NCBI GenBank assembly: GCA_900618425.1
Contig: UZAN01039377.1
Span: 1 to 64,000 of the forward strand
DNA from: Echinostoma caproni
Lineage: Eukaryota; Platyhelminthes; Trematoda; Plagiorchiida; Echinostomatidae
Direction of reading: 5' to 3'
Length of the DNA: 64,000 bases
A model generated the notes under the pieces. The model did no database searches. It was given only the letters and a program-made list of their open reading frames with translations, and was not told the DNA's origin. Within the stretch, counting starts at the first letter, position 1, and each line of letters starts with the position of its first letter. Both the position numbers and the translations under genes were made by a program. This document shows positions 12,065 to 23,605 of this stretch, one piece after another.

Positions 12065-13319
12065 CTGGAAGACACGAAATAAAAACACTAACGATAATTG
12101 TCAAGTTATGCTTCGAGAGCACAATCCTTTGCTTTTAACTACTCGGAGACTGAATCAGTCATATATCTTACGGGATTCTGCTGTACCCTGTAAAGGAATT
12201 TGGGTATACTTGTATATTTTTATTTGCTGGTCACCTGATCACTGGTTTGATGCTAGATTGAGATCCTTATGCGAGGACTCAATTTTCACTCACCACGGTC
12301 CCCAAACTGTCCATTATCAACCCACCGAAGCGGCCGATCACGGCGCATGGAGTTTGAGATACTGTGCTTAACGCAATGCCACTTTTATCCGAAGAATTGC
12401 TTAAAATTCTTCGTCATTTAACAGTAATGATTAGCCGAGTTGTTTGCACGTAGAATAATTCGGTGATCAGTCATTCAATTTCATGGAACCATTTCTAATT
12501 CTCGCATGCTGATACAGGCCCGTCCATCAGTCAGTACAAGTTCATGCGAAATCACACCTATGCATGTTCATGTGTGTGAGAGTTCGGCTACCCACCTAAG
12601 CGGAAGTGAAGGATAACTTTGGTCAAGCGTGGCTAATCCAGGAAAGATGGAAAACGAATCAAGTCACTAGATACCAACCAGACAGCCGCTATCCTCTTCC
12701 ATCGCACACCGTTTACTTGAGACAAAGTTTCGATCAGACCAAACTACTGGGGTTCTGATTGTCCTTTTCAACATCAATTCACGTAGACTGTAAATGGGCT
12801 GAAACAGTTGTGATTCTAAGTTAAAACAGGATATTTTTGGCAAAATAACAGTTATTCGTTACCGTAACGTTACCCCGATAATACCGTGATCTTTGCGAAC
12901 TTGATACCGGAATTAATCCAATTCATTGCGAACATTTACATCGTATGATTGGTAGTATGCACCCGAAACGATACGTTGAGATATATCCCGTATAACAAAT
13001 AGACAACACAATTATTATCATTTCTGTTCAAGTTTATTAAGGGTAACAACTACTGTAATTCACACTTCAGTTGACTATAGTCATCGTATAAACCTAAAAT
13101 AAATGACATCAGAAAATTTAAGATTAAGTTATAAGCAACAAATTAATGGGACAGAAAGGACACTCAATGCATTGGACCATAAACATTTTTACGAGCCCAC
13201 AACTTTTACAATCATTGTAACTTGATATTAGTCTTTCTCTAGCTAATAGCTGATGCTTTTGGCGAGAGAAAATTGCAGGCTTTGGTTTGTTCATTCGGCG
13301 AATCTCGTCATGTGAAGGG

Positions 13320-13590
13320 AAAATGAACCACGACCTGAAAATCTAGGAAACACTGGACAGCTATTTCTACCTGGTGGGATCTCATCAGCAGTGTGAATCC
13401 ATCGACCCAACTAGGGATCGAACCCGGTACCTCACAGGTAGACCGCAAGCAAACTTCCCACTCAGTCATCAGGCAGACGATCAGAGCATTTTTCATTTTC
13501 CTTATAAACGACAGCACAACACATCTTTGTGGGCTTGTTGAGGGGCATCACACCTTGCACATCTCAGCACTGGCCTCCAAAGTGACGACT
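13320..13590 (-). mobile_element. Hammerhead SINE, copy B (best preserved ribozyme)
   Basis: Minus-strand tRNA-derived SINE. B box GGGTTCGATCC (complement of 13415-13425) is perfect; A box TGACTGAGTGG (complement of 13458-13468) has one mismatch. A 5' leader of about 100 bases lies to the right (13475-13590) and the ribozyme plus 3' tail to the left. Unlike the other copies it keeps all hammerhead core boxes. Confidence 0.8.
13350..13394 (-). ncRNA. Type I hammerhead ribozyme (SINE copy B)
   Basis: Read on the minus strand: stem I ACACTG, core CTGATGA, stem II GATC-loop-GGTA, core GAAA, a tiny stem III with loop AGCT, cleavage triplet GTC, then stem I CAGTGT. Stem I pairs perfectly over 6 bp. 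Stem II has one mismatch (G-A at its base) and one G-U pair. Stem III is only an A-U pair plus a U-G wobble, as in the minimal schistosome and Penelope-type hammerheads, where stem III has one or two pairs. Cleavage would fall after the C of GTC. The stem II flaw may weaken it. Confidence 0.72.
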
Positions 13591-13643
13591 AGGTCGAGAA
13601 AATTCCAACCTAAAGCCGAAGTTGGTTTAACGAATTCGGACCC

Positions 13644-13725
13644 CTGATGAGACCAAACCAGATAGAAACAGATGTCTAGTGCTTATTTTTAAGTTATGAC
13701 TTTTATGACAGAGTTCACATCTGTT
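13644..13725 (+). mobile_element. Hammerhead SINE, copy F (5'-truncated)
   Basis: Plus-strand fragment that starts exactly at the ribozyme core CTGATGA. It continues with GACC-AAACCA-GATA (stem II partly broken), GAAAC, loop AGAT, GTC and the stem I strand TAGTGC, then a diverged 3' tail. The tRNA-like head and the 5' half of stem I are absent. It lies head to head with copy B, about 54 bases apart. Confidence 0.65.
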
Positions 13726-13851
13726 GGCGTTTAAGGAAGTTGAATCGATTAATACAAACCAGGATCCTATAGACTCATTCCGATAAAGTGGTTTAGGACC
13801 TTACTCAAACCGTTCCGTGAATTACTTAGCAAGCATGTGATGCAATGATGA

Positions 13852-14085
13852 ATGACAATTAGGGGCAATTTAGATGATATTAATAGTCAGAGATGTAGAC
13901 AGTGCTCTACAAGCACTGATGATGTAACCTTGGATGATGATGATGAAAAGTTGGCAAAGAAGTTGCCAAGCTCGGCGAACAAGAGAAATAGGAGCTATGT
14001 TTGTCGTGCCTGGGTGGAATTGATTGTGATTGGTGTGCTGGTGCTGGTGGTTGTCTTATTGGTGTTCAGCTGGGGGCATGGATAA
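13852..14085 (+). CDS. Small single-pass membrane protein or first exon
   Basis: ATG-started frame of 77 codons. The N-terminal half is hydrophilic with an acidic patch (DDDDEKLAKK, about residues 28-37) and Cys at 15, 18 and 51. It ends in one strong membrane segment, WVELIVIGVLVLVVVLLVF (about 54-72), then SWGHG and stop. With the segment at the very end it resembles a tail-anchored protein, or the first exon of a type II membrane protein whose ectodomain lies in later exons. No homologue recognised. A short upstream ATG frame (ATGATGAATGACAATTAG) overlaps the start. Confidence 0.4.
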   Translation: MTIRGNLDDINSQRCRQCSTSTDDVTLDDDDEKLAKKLPSSANKRNRSYVCRAWVELIVIGVLVLVVVLLVFSWGHG

Positions 14086-15118
14086 ATGGAGAACATGGTC
14101 CATTCGCTTTTCGGCACACTGTTTGACTGGAAAAAGGTGAACACCTATCGCTCCAGCAGAGAGTACTTAATTTTCCATCAAGCTTTAGCCAAAACCCGCA
14201 ATCCTTTAGCGACGAGCAGTAGTCCTCTAGCCTGGATGCACAAACTTTAGTCAAAAATTATTAAAATGTTCTGCTATCAAAAGTTATTGAAAGATGTTAT
14301 TTTCAACAAATCTTGATGTTCCAAGGCTTGAATAGGAACTGAGTTTAGGCGGTCGCATTCTGCACCATATGTTAATTGGAGAAGGTATAAACGATGCACC
14401 TGTATCATCAGACCATTTGACACATCTCGTACAGCTTTAGTGTTTCTGTATAACACGCAATATTCCTGTGAGTAAAAGCCTCAAATGTAACATAAACGGT
14501 ACATGGTTATGCGTTCGCATTCTCCGAAATGAATCAAAATTCATACCAGATAACGTAAATTTTTGCCGTTTCGTATCTCCCCTTAAATTCAACCCTGTTA
14601 GTGAGAGGTAGATACATTAAGATGCTGTGGATAATAAACACTGTTCACAAAAATGCACCCCTATTCTATCATCAGTTTATTAAAACACTGCAACCTTTGA
14701 GATAATTACCACGGTCGAGACTCAAGAATTACGGTTTTCATCTAAAGTTTGATAAGCAAAGTTGTACCAAGCAGTTAACTCTGAGTGAACAAGTAGGAAG
14801 AAAATTTCTTCCGTGGTTAGTAAACTAAAAAGCAGGAAGACCTCAGGGAGGATGATATTCCACTGGAGCTATATAGATCCTAAATTTCAGTTTTGTACAA
14901 CCAACTAGGTTATCTCTTTCGTCGGATATGGGAAACGGAAATCTTTCCCAAAGATTGCTCCACCTCCATTCTGTGACCCATTCTGAAGTCAAATCAAGTC
15001 AAGTTGATGGTAGCTTTGTCCAACCAGATGGGTGTATTGTCATCAATTAAACCATATTTGTGGATTCAAATTTACAAAATCATTACATAATGAACCTAAA
15101 AGCAATGGGGTATGTGTG

Positions 15119-15915
15119 TCAATGAAGCAAGCGGTTGCGCAGTTCTGTGGCAATTTTGTCCTTGTCCATGAGTAGACGTGCTAGATATGGCAGAACAGAA
15201 TTTCGATAAGTAGAGGTACGTGCAAATAACAGTTTAAATCTTGAGCGTGTGGATGATGTAGATACAGCTTTTGGAAATTCTTTGTGTAATGGGTAGTGAG
15301 TGTCTGAGAGTATTTTGGCGGTGAAACTCTCACAAGCTTGTAGGTGGTGTCTGTCAATGATAGAGTCGGCGAGATGATCCCTGACAATGCCACTACATTT
15401 AGAGATGTGTTCCAGAGATCTCGCCAGTAAATAAAAGTCTTTCTTTAAAATACCGGGAAAAATTACTGGGAAGCAATACAACCAGTGGGGTGGAACGCAT
15501 GCATTCACAAATCTAACAATCAGCTTGTGGGGAACAGAAAGTAATCTCAATAGGAGTGAGAAACATGAAAGTTTTCTAACTTTACAGAATGTGTTTTGAA
15601 TTTACAGTGACCATGATAAATTGTGTGATAGAGTGACGCCAAGGTATTTTACTATTTTTGATTTCGGTAAGGGTTGTTGATTTTCAGAGAGGGTGGGGAA
15701 CCTATCTGTAAGGGTTAAATACGGTACATCGGCCAAGAGGGAAAACACAACATCCTGACATTTAGAGGCATTCAATGAGAAGGAACGGGACAAGGACCAA
15801 GTGACAACGTCGTTCATCTTGCTTTGAATTTCTGAAGCCTCTTCCGGGGTGAATGCTTTGCAACCTATAATAACGTCATCAGCGTATTTACAGAAAGGGG
15901 AAGGTGTGTGCGAGA
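15119..15915 (-). mobile_element. CR1-like LINE, RT palm to C-terminus, one in-frame stop
   Basis: Minus-strand non-LTR retrotransposon tail. It starts SPFCKYADDVIIGCKAF (15848-15900), which holds the YADD catalytic box of reverse transcriptase. It goes on through the thumb (W-SLSRSFSLNASKCQDVVFS, 15745-15805, and VKYLGVTLSHNLSW) and the typical C-terminal connection region ending RNRLLH at 15119. The frame is continuous apart from one TAA at 15602-15604 after 'NLSWSL'. Upstream of about 15915 the RT is missing, so the copy is 5'-truncated as usual for LINEs. The single stop and otherwise open frame suggest a fairly young insertion. CR1/Jockey-type placement is from the motif set. Confidence 0.85.
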
Positions 15916-16265
15916 ACTACTATAGCATTGGTCTGATCGTTATTGCAGTTAATGGGCTCACAATGATAATACTTAATTGTTTTGCATTAGTAGATGTGCA
16001 AACCAAAGGAGCTTTCGACACGGTAGAGGCTTTGTTGACCAAATATTCACCCTTAGTGGGAAACTTGTAACACCCATACAAGTTCCAGTGTTGTCAGATA
16101 CTACTCACAACAGTAGCCATCCGCAACCTGCCTTACCGAATTATGCACCACATAAGTTCTCCACCGAAATTCGCTGTGCAACATAATGGGAAAACGCTGG
16201 CATTCCCTAGCACCTCATAGAAAATAAAAAGCATGCTACTCCGATACCCGGTCCGCAGTCTGCAC

Positions 16266-16457
16266 TTATGCAGAGAAGTTTTCGGAGTCTCCTTTGCAGC
16301 TGGGATTTCGACAAAGCTGTTGTTCAGCTACGACATCCAATAAACGAGGAACCGTACCACGGCTGAAGACCCTGAGGTACAGCGTAGGCCGAATAACCGT
16401 ATCGGGGACATCAATGTTGTGGACAACATCGTCATTCTCGAAGTCATATCGGAACAC
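16266..16457 (-). CDS. Candidate last exon, unknown protein
   Basis: After the acceptor GTCGGTTTTAG a minus-strand frame of 63 codons opens at 16457 and ends TAA. It starts VFRYDFENDDVVHNIDVPD and continues with a mixed hydrophobic/charged sequence that looks protein-like (RPTLYLRVFSRGTVPRLLDV). No family recognised and no close AATAAA. The region is also richer in G and C than its surroundings, so a transposon origin is possible. Confidence 0.33.
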   Translation of the reverse strand: MFRYDFENDDVVHNIDVPDTVIRPTLYLRVFSRGTVPRLLDVVAEQQLCRNPSCKGDSENFSA

Positions 16458-16459
16458 CT

Positions 16460-18985
16460 AAAACCGACTTTCTACCACCCCGTCCTTTTTTCCGAAGAAC
16501 TTTGATTGGAAAGCATCGCTCTAAGATTAAAAGCATTCTTGCCGTCGCAAACCTGAAAGAAACATCCAACTTCTATCAATGATGAACCATTTCAATTTTT
16601 CTATCCAAAGAGCAACTCTGTTCCGCATTTCGGGACGGCGCTGTTTTCTCGGTGGCCAATGACAGATCGGGAGCACTACAAATGAAGAGGATACAGAGCA
16701 CCTAGGTCTGAAAGCCGTATAAGGTTTCTGAAGTTGGAATCAGAAGTGGTTTTCACTGGTTTTCACCGCTGAACGCTGCTCATGGGCAACTATCTGCAGA
16801 CTCAGTCACACAAAAAAAAACCGTAATTAATAATGGTTTTTTCACGAACGTGATACATTAGATGAATCAAATGGCAATAATTTAACCGATGAGTTCTGTA
16901 TGCACATCAGCCTGGTTATTCGCGGTCTGAGTTATTCTTGTCGGTACTGTCTGAGATAGAAAGGAATACCACTGGGTTTGCACACCCTCTGAACACAAAG
17001 ATTCAAATAGATAAGAAACTTTTGTCCACTCATCCGTACACTACTTAAATCGGTGTTCAAATTAGACGTAACGTGCTGAAAAAGATTGTTATTCGTAAAA
17101 AGTCGATAACGTAAACAACAAACATATTTCATTAGAGTGCCTTCATAATACTAATAATAATTTGTTTTCAGTGGCTCGTACGACAATGAGTAACTCGAAA
17201 TTTTATACCCAACCAATTTTTCTCAGCACTGGTTAATTAAAATCTAGTATAACTGATCTAATTGTAGTACGTTCACCCGAATCCATATGATCTCCAAATG
17301 ACTTTAGATTGGGGTTGCAGGGAGAGTAAAATGTCTCCGTTTGTTACATACTTACTGATTGCCGCTAAAGAAGAAATTAACACGTACGTGAACCAGTGGT
17401 TTTGATTAACCCCACTGTGAGTTTCTTGTCACAAAATGATACACCAGTCTTCTGTATTAGCTGTTTGGAGGTCAAACCCCGGGTCGGATAGTTGGATATG
17501 TACTGCCGATGAACCGTAGGATAAAGAAAGTCTAGGCTATAGTGCCTACCAAGAGTATGGTTGGTTGAATGAAAGGAGGACAGTCAGTGAAAAACAGCTT
17601 ATATCATTGCTCATATGTAACTTTGAGTTAAATGTATATTAGTCGGCCTGTGTGTTGGGATACTGAGAATTCGACTATGTATTGTAATAACCCAGCAGAA
17701 TAAACTCAGTTTTAAAATACCTACTATGAGAGTTAACCACTTCGTGACAATCAATCAAAGGACTAAAAGTAATTCTAGGTATTTGAAATCATATTGGGAA
17801 ACCGATCGTTGGGGAAGGTAAGCACTGATTGTGCGCGAAAGGTTCTCGGTTTTTTTCCTATCCAGAACCACTAAAGAGATTGTTCCAAGAACTCGTGAAC
17901 ATATGAACATGCACTCCGACTTATTGTAATTTGCCTAATTCCACAAGAGATCGCGTTGAATGGAATGGGGTTGAGCAAAATCCATCAGGATGAACTCATG
18001 ACTCACGAACGTGCTGTGCAATGTATGAGGGGAGACTGGAAACTAATAGATTGCACTTACACAACACACACTACAAGAAACTTTTGTTTTTCTTCTGAAG
18101 GTTGTTTTACCTGATTGAACTTTGTTTAGATTCTAGCAGTTGCCTAGTAACAATAACAAACAGCTAGAGAACAGACTTTTGGCATTTGTCACACGACCAT
18201 ATTCAACGGAAATTGTAACTCACGCCAACAAACTCCCTGATAAAACAAAACATGGGGCACAGTGTTTAAAAACACACGAGTGAACAAAACAGTCACGGAC
18301 AAGACTCAATTTAGTCCGAGGATTGTAAAGTAAGCAAATACGCACGAGGAACAGTGAAATGGTTTAGGGTAGGTGTGGCTAGGTTGGGATGAAAATCATT
18401 TCAAATTGGCGATTCTCTGCGACACGCACATAAATTTTGTTCCTGACCTCCCACCCCCGGGTGGAATATGGTTAATCCTCGTCTCGAGGGAAAAGGTTTG
18501 TGTGAAACGGTGAACAATATTCGTAACAGCATATGGCGTCATGCAAACATTTCACGGAGCAGACGAAGAAAAAATTGAATAATTTGGAGGAATAATGACG
18601 AAAACCTTCATCGGCTCATCACACAGGGAAGTGGTTATCAGTAGGAGGATGAAATATTTCTTCAATCGGTAGTGGTCAAATAGGTGAAACGCAAACGACA
18701 TTGGCTAGTAGTAGACCCAGTGAAGGTTGTGGGTTCCTGAAAACTTCCAGAGGGATTTGTGTATAGCTTATCGACGCNATAGCTTATCGACGCTTGTGTT
18801 GGACAAACATATACTGTAAGTTCGCGCATTAGAGCCATCATTTTATTGCCCTGGAAAAGGAGAAGCAGTTAGACTTGGAGGTCAAATTCGAGTATTTGTA
18901 TGCTCAGTTATCAGATATGACTTCTTTTTCAGGTTCAGACTCGGTAAAGTTGAAACTACTTTCCTGAATGCATGTTTCGGAATCC
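16460..18985. other. No gene recognised
   Basis: AT-rich sequence. The only notable spot is a single N at 18778 flanked by a 15-base direct repeat, which is an assembly join. No exon or repeat family was identified. Confidence 0.5.
18763..18793. other. Assembly join: N flanked by identical 15-mers
   Basis: ATAGCTTATCGACGC occurs at 18763-18777 and again at 18779-18793 with one N between. The two contig ends almost certainly overlap and were not merged, so the duplication is an artefact. Confidence 0.85.
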
Positions 18986-18989
18986 AAGG

Positions 18990-20310
18990 AAACAAGCAGG
19001 TGATTAGTAGCTTGGGGACAAACGAACATTTAAGGATTTAAATATTAAGTATGTGTAGATCAGCTTACTACGTCATAGTTAAACGGCTCGTGAGCGAATT
19101 GGAACGCACAACGACGGAACTAGGAAAGGATAGGACAAGAGATTCGAGTGATCTGGTGGATACTATGCAGGGAATGAATGTCACCAGACTACGAATGCCG
19201 TTCCTTGATGTAACTTCACTATTCACCAATGATCTAATCAAAAAACGATTGATTACTGAACGGACTAAATCTACATGAATGATATCAACATCGGTATCTC
19301 GACTCAGGAGTATGCACTTATAACGTACAATTCAAATGCAGCGGATATCCTCAGAAGAAACACGTTACATTAGAGTCTTCTGTAAGCCCATTTCTCATGG
19401 ACACCTTCATAGCGATGCTAGAAAACCACGCCTTCAAAGCTTGCATTGAAGAATGCAAAGCTACGGAAATTTGTCGATAACGTATCGTGTTTTGTGGACC
19501 AAGATAGTAGTGCTAATGTACTACTGGGAGCATTCACCTAAGCGCATCCAAATGTTTAATTTATTCTAGAGGAGGAAACTGAAACTCGGATAGCATTTCT
19601 TAACGCTTGCCTCAAAAACAGCAAAAAGGGTCTATCTAGCACGTACTGTATAGAAAAAGCACGTGATGGGGACTCTAAATTCATCTCCAAAGTTTCGTGT
19701 CACTCAGAAAGGCAAAACCCTATTTAGTGTCTCACCGACAGAGCGCATAAAAACTGCTCGGCTGAAACATTTAAGAACGAATTGGAATTCTCGTGCCAAG
19801 ATTTCGAACAAAATCGATACCTGAATCGATTTGTGGACAGCATAATAAAAGGCCAGACAAACGAGGGGAGAGCAGTTGGAGTAGAAGAGAGGCCAGTGTA
19901 CACAAGACCATCATTGACGATTGACACTATGAAGGAGATAATTGCTCAAACTTGGACAACTGCGATCAGTCACATGTTCCATGCAGCGAAATTGCGTGTC
20001 ACAGTCGCATCCAGACCGGCCCTCACGCTGCAGCTCAAAAATAAAATCACTGTTTCTACGATCTCATTTTGCGGTAAAACTTTCATTTATTCCCTTGGAA
20101 CAACGTACATCGGTCGTACGAGCAAACATTTGACTCAGAGAATTCATGCCCATCATCAGGCTTGGCCACACACCGGGTTAACAAAGTCAGTTACGAGCGT
20201 AATCTGTTTACACTTTGGCCAGTCAGGAGACGTAATTGACATGACGACAGTGTTTCTATCTCTCCGCCAGATTGATAAACAACAACCTAAGCGGATTAAG
20301 CGTTGAATCC
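18990..20310 (+). mobile_element. Penelope-like element with GIY-YIG domain (decayed)
   Basis: Plus-strand remains in the expected order: RT box PFLDVTSLFTN (about 19200), then a degraded palm piece reading DTFIAMLENHAF (about 19397) and a degraded catalytic region near 19490. Next come EEETETRIAFLNACLKNS (about 19570) and, after more decay, a 174-codon open frame (19782-20306). That frame holds a GIY-YIG endonuclease with FIYSLGTTYIGRTSKHLTQR (about 20086-20145) and H-x-x-AWPHTGLTKSV. The pattern 'YIGRT...RI..HH.AW' is that of Penelope-like elements. Many stops and frame changes in the RT part show that the copy is inactive, though the endonuclease frame is still long. Confidence 0.78.
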
Positions 20311-20799
20311 TGACCACAGCGGAAACAATGGAAATTCGCTTTTAAAATTCACTCTTTCGTATGAAAAAACTATTTGTTAAGTCACTGTCTCCCATGGCCA
20401 TCTAACTACTCCATTTTCACTCACCCATCCCAATCTTCGTAAAATCCGGACTGGATACCACACTGAAAACAGCAGATATCATCTATATTTTTCAAGTCCA
20501 TTATATATAATTTGCTTAACTAACTATTACTGCCCACCTGTTTTTTCTTTGTACCAGCCGAAGAAAATGAACAATTGAAAACAGGTCATGTTCGCTACGT
20601 TTGTTCTATTCGAGACGAGAGATGAAGTTAACTGCAATATTTTCAATCACTACGCCCATCTCCTGGTGTTGGAAGTTATCATTTGAAGCGTTTCATGATC
20701 ATTTGGACTCGAATTTTGATGAATGTGTGATCACTTAGAGGAAGTCTATTGTCCGGAAGCCTATAAGCATTAACATTATTACTCCGATTATCCAACTGT

Positions 20800-20990
20800 T
20801 TTTCTTTTTCATTTTACTTCCTTTTATTGAATATACAAAGATACATCAATTTTTCAGAAAGGGGAAAGCGGTCAATCAGAGGGCTGCCATTCAACACACA
20901 AAGGAGAAAGTCAGGCGGTGGTGGTGGGGTTCGAACACATCTCCGGGGTGATAATTTGGTGGCGGTACCACCGGGCCACCACCGCCCAAA
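20800..20990 (-). mobile_element. SINE family 2, copy G
   Basis: Minus-strand tRNA-like element. A box TGGCCCGGTGG (complement of 20968-20978) has one mismatch; B box GTTCGAACC (complement of 20928-20936) is perfect. The body reads on through CGCCTGACTTTC and a tail rich in AAAGGAAGTAAAATGAAAAAG. It shares head, body and tail with copies at 40.9 kb (minus) and 59.6 kb (plus). No hammerhead core was found in this family. Confidence 0.72.
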
Positions 20991-21455
20991 TGGTCAAACT
21001 GTGCAGTTCTTCAAATCACAAACTGAACAGTTTGGACTGCTTCACAGATGCAGAGATAAGGTCTGAGTGACGATTTCAGTCCTTTGTCGCTTTTATTGGT
21101 GCTAGAAAATCTCATGTCAGTCCTTCCGGTTGAGCCTAGGTGGGTGATCAGTTTTAGTAGCTTTGATCACGCTGTTCGTTTTATTCAACCGTAATCAGTT
21201 AAATTTGGCCCAAACTAACATAAACCATATAAACTACTAAAGCGGTAAAACAACTTATGGACTCGAACTCGGGTATATCCATAGGTTTCCAGTATAAGGA
21301 GATTTGTGGATGACTTATGTATTACTTGATATAAGGAGATTAGATAATTACGAGTTCTAAAAACACTAATGTGGAGCAGAATTTATGTAGCATAATGATT
21401 TTATTTGATTCATCTGTTAACTACTAAAGATAAATACTTGCTCATCTTTATTCGT

Positions 21456-21923
21456 TCACTGGACCCCCAGGATCAATTTTGCGATGGTATGTGTTGTGAT
21501 TCGCATGTTGAAAAACATCACAGTTATCGAAAAAGTCACTAAATGCTCGTGCTTGATTGGGTATCTACGAAGCGGTTGCCAGATTACGCAATGACTGTTT
21601 TTGTTTACTGAAGGGCGATGAGAAACCGGGGTTTCACTGCTGGAGAAACGATCAAAAAATGTTGTGGAGGGGATTTGAAAGTTATTGTGTGAGCATTGAC
21701 GCATGATACTATACTTGTTGAATTCCGCAGGTGAGAAGATGTGTGTGAAATAAGTGCAGCCAATCGAATATTGCCCTGGAGTCGCTAAATATGGGTGCGG
21801 AAAATGTTTACTGATCATTGTTGAGCATAGGGTAAGCATTTTATGTTTCAAAATGTGTGTACGGTTTTCTTCTTCTGTATCTAGGTTTTTATCTGACACA
21901 TAAGGAAGCAGGCGACCACAAGA
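21456..21923 (-). CDS. Candidate last exon, unknown protein (about 155 codons)
   Basis: The strong acceptor CTCTTATTTTCCCAG is followed at 21923 by an uninterrupted minus-strand frame through SCGRLLPYVSDKNLDTEEEN to a TGA at 21456-21458. An AATAAA (complement of 21447-21452) lies three bases beyond the stop. The frame is long for AT-rich sequence. It contains several Cys and aromatic residues and ends in a fairly hydrophobic stretch (HLVTFSITVMFFNMR). No family recognised. The upstream exons would lie in or beyond the adjacent 732-base gap. The compact stop-to-polyA spacing could also be chance. Confidence 0.4.
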   Translation of the reverse strand, partial: SCGRLLPYVSDKNLDTEEENRTHILKHKMLTLCSTMISKHFPHPYLATPGQYSIGCTYFTHIFSPAEFNKYSIMRQCSHNNFQIPSTTFFDRFSSSETPVSHRPSVNKNSHCVIWQPLRRYPIKHEHLVTFSITVMFFNMRITTHTIAKLILGVQ

Positions 21924-21938
21924 CTGGGAAAATAAGAG

Positions 21939-22670
21939 NNNNNNNNNNNNNNNNNNNNNNNNNNNNNNNNNNNNNNNNNNNNNNNNNNNNNNNNNNNNNN
22001 NNNNNNNNNNNNNNNNNNNNNNNNNNNNNNNNNNNNNNNNNNNNNNNNNNNNNNNNNNNNNNNNNNNNNNNNNNNNNNNNNNNNNNNNNNNNNNNNNNNN
22101 NNNNNNNNNNNNNNNNNNNNNNNNNNNNNNNNNNNNNNNNNNNNNNNNNNNNNNNNNNNNNNNNNNNNNNNNNNNNNNNNNNNNNNNNNNNNNNNNNNNN
22201 NNNNNNNNNNNNNNNNNNNNNNNNNNNNNNNNNNNNNNNNNNNNNNNNNNNNNNNNNNNNNNNNNNNNNNNNNNNNNNNNNNNNNNNNNNNNNNNNNNNN
22301 NNNNNNNNNNNNNNNNNNNNNNNNNNNNNNNNNNNNNNNNNNNNNNNNNNNNNNNNNNNNNNNNNNNNNNNNNNNNNNNNNNNNNNNNNNNNNNNNNNNN
22401 NNNNNNNNNNNNNNNNNNNNNNNNNNNNNNNNNNNNNNNNNNNNNNNNNNNNNNNNNNNNNNNNNNNNNNNNNNNNNNNNNNNNNNNNNNNNNNNNNNNN
22501 NNNNNNNNNNNNNNNNNNNNNNNNNNNNNNNNNNNNNNNNNNNNNNNNNNNNNNNNNNNNNNNNNNNNNNNNNNNNNNNNNNNNNNNNNNNNNNNNNNNN
22601 NNNNNNNNNNNNNNNNNNNNNNNNNNNNNNNNNNNNNNNNNNNNNNNNNNNNNNNNNNNNNNNNNNNNNN
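21939..22670. other. Assembly gap, 732 N
   Basis: A run of Ns. Any open frame drawn through it is meaningless. Confidence 1.
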
Positions 22671-23605
22671 AATTCAAGTTCACTCTGTGGGATTCCCAGT
22701 GGAATGAAATTGGTTGGAATAACTTGAAATTGAAAATATATAGACCACATAGTTATTCTGGCTGCTGGCATAGAAGTTTAAGAGAACTTAGTTCGCCTTT
22801 ACAAAAACAGTCCAACTGGCTGTGATAAATATAAACTAATTACTGTTTAAGAAAACAAGCCATCAGCCACATCATATCTTGACGCTATAAGTTATCAGAG
22901 TTGAAATCTAAGGTTCACCTATAGTACAGTGGGGATCCAAGCCTGTTGGGTGCCATTCGTCCAGAAAAAGAGACTCAAAGGTTTTTGATATCTAACCGGA
23001 AGCCGACAACCCGGACCATTCAAATCGATTGCAGCGCAACCATAAATCCCATCGCAGAGGCCGATTGGATAACACATTTTGAGCAAACGCTCTTTTTTCT
23101 ACTTATCATTGATTCCCATCGAATGCTGCCAATAAATAACCGCGGATTTTAATGTCTCTTTATCAATCGGTGCCGGGAATTCCGGTAATTTATATTCAGT
23201 GCGGTTAAGGTCGCCAAACCGCGAGTACTGCAAGAAATACAAGTTTCCATGCTGTTAAGTACCGTGTCACAAAGTTGTTCACATTGTAACATTAGGCCCG
23301 TTGAGTACGTCGCCGCCATTTTGGATTGAGTGTGAGTCGTGTGCATGTCTCACCGGACCTTTTGGTTCATGATTGCTTTTATATTTTCTCCGTACTGCAG
23401 GTTGTTTGGAAATCCCCCTTCCGCGTAGAACCTGTCGTCCGAAGTGTCTCCTATCCACGCATTGAGAGCGTCTGTACTGGGTCGCATTTACGAGTTGGTT
23501 CGATGCCCCAAACAGGGTTTTGTTAGCGGAATTCTGACAGCGCTATTGGCACCAGAAACTCGGATCGTGTTACTCGAAATCAACCTCCTGCCGTGTATTA
23601 CGAAT

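Noticed and set aside
21857..22825. Very long open frames through the N run
   Set aside because: They are open only because Ns contain no stop codons.
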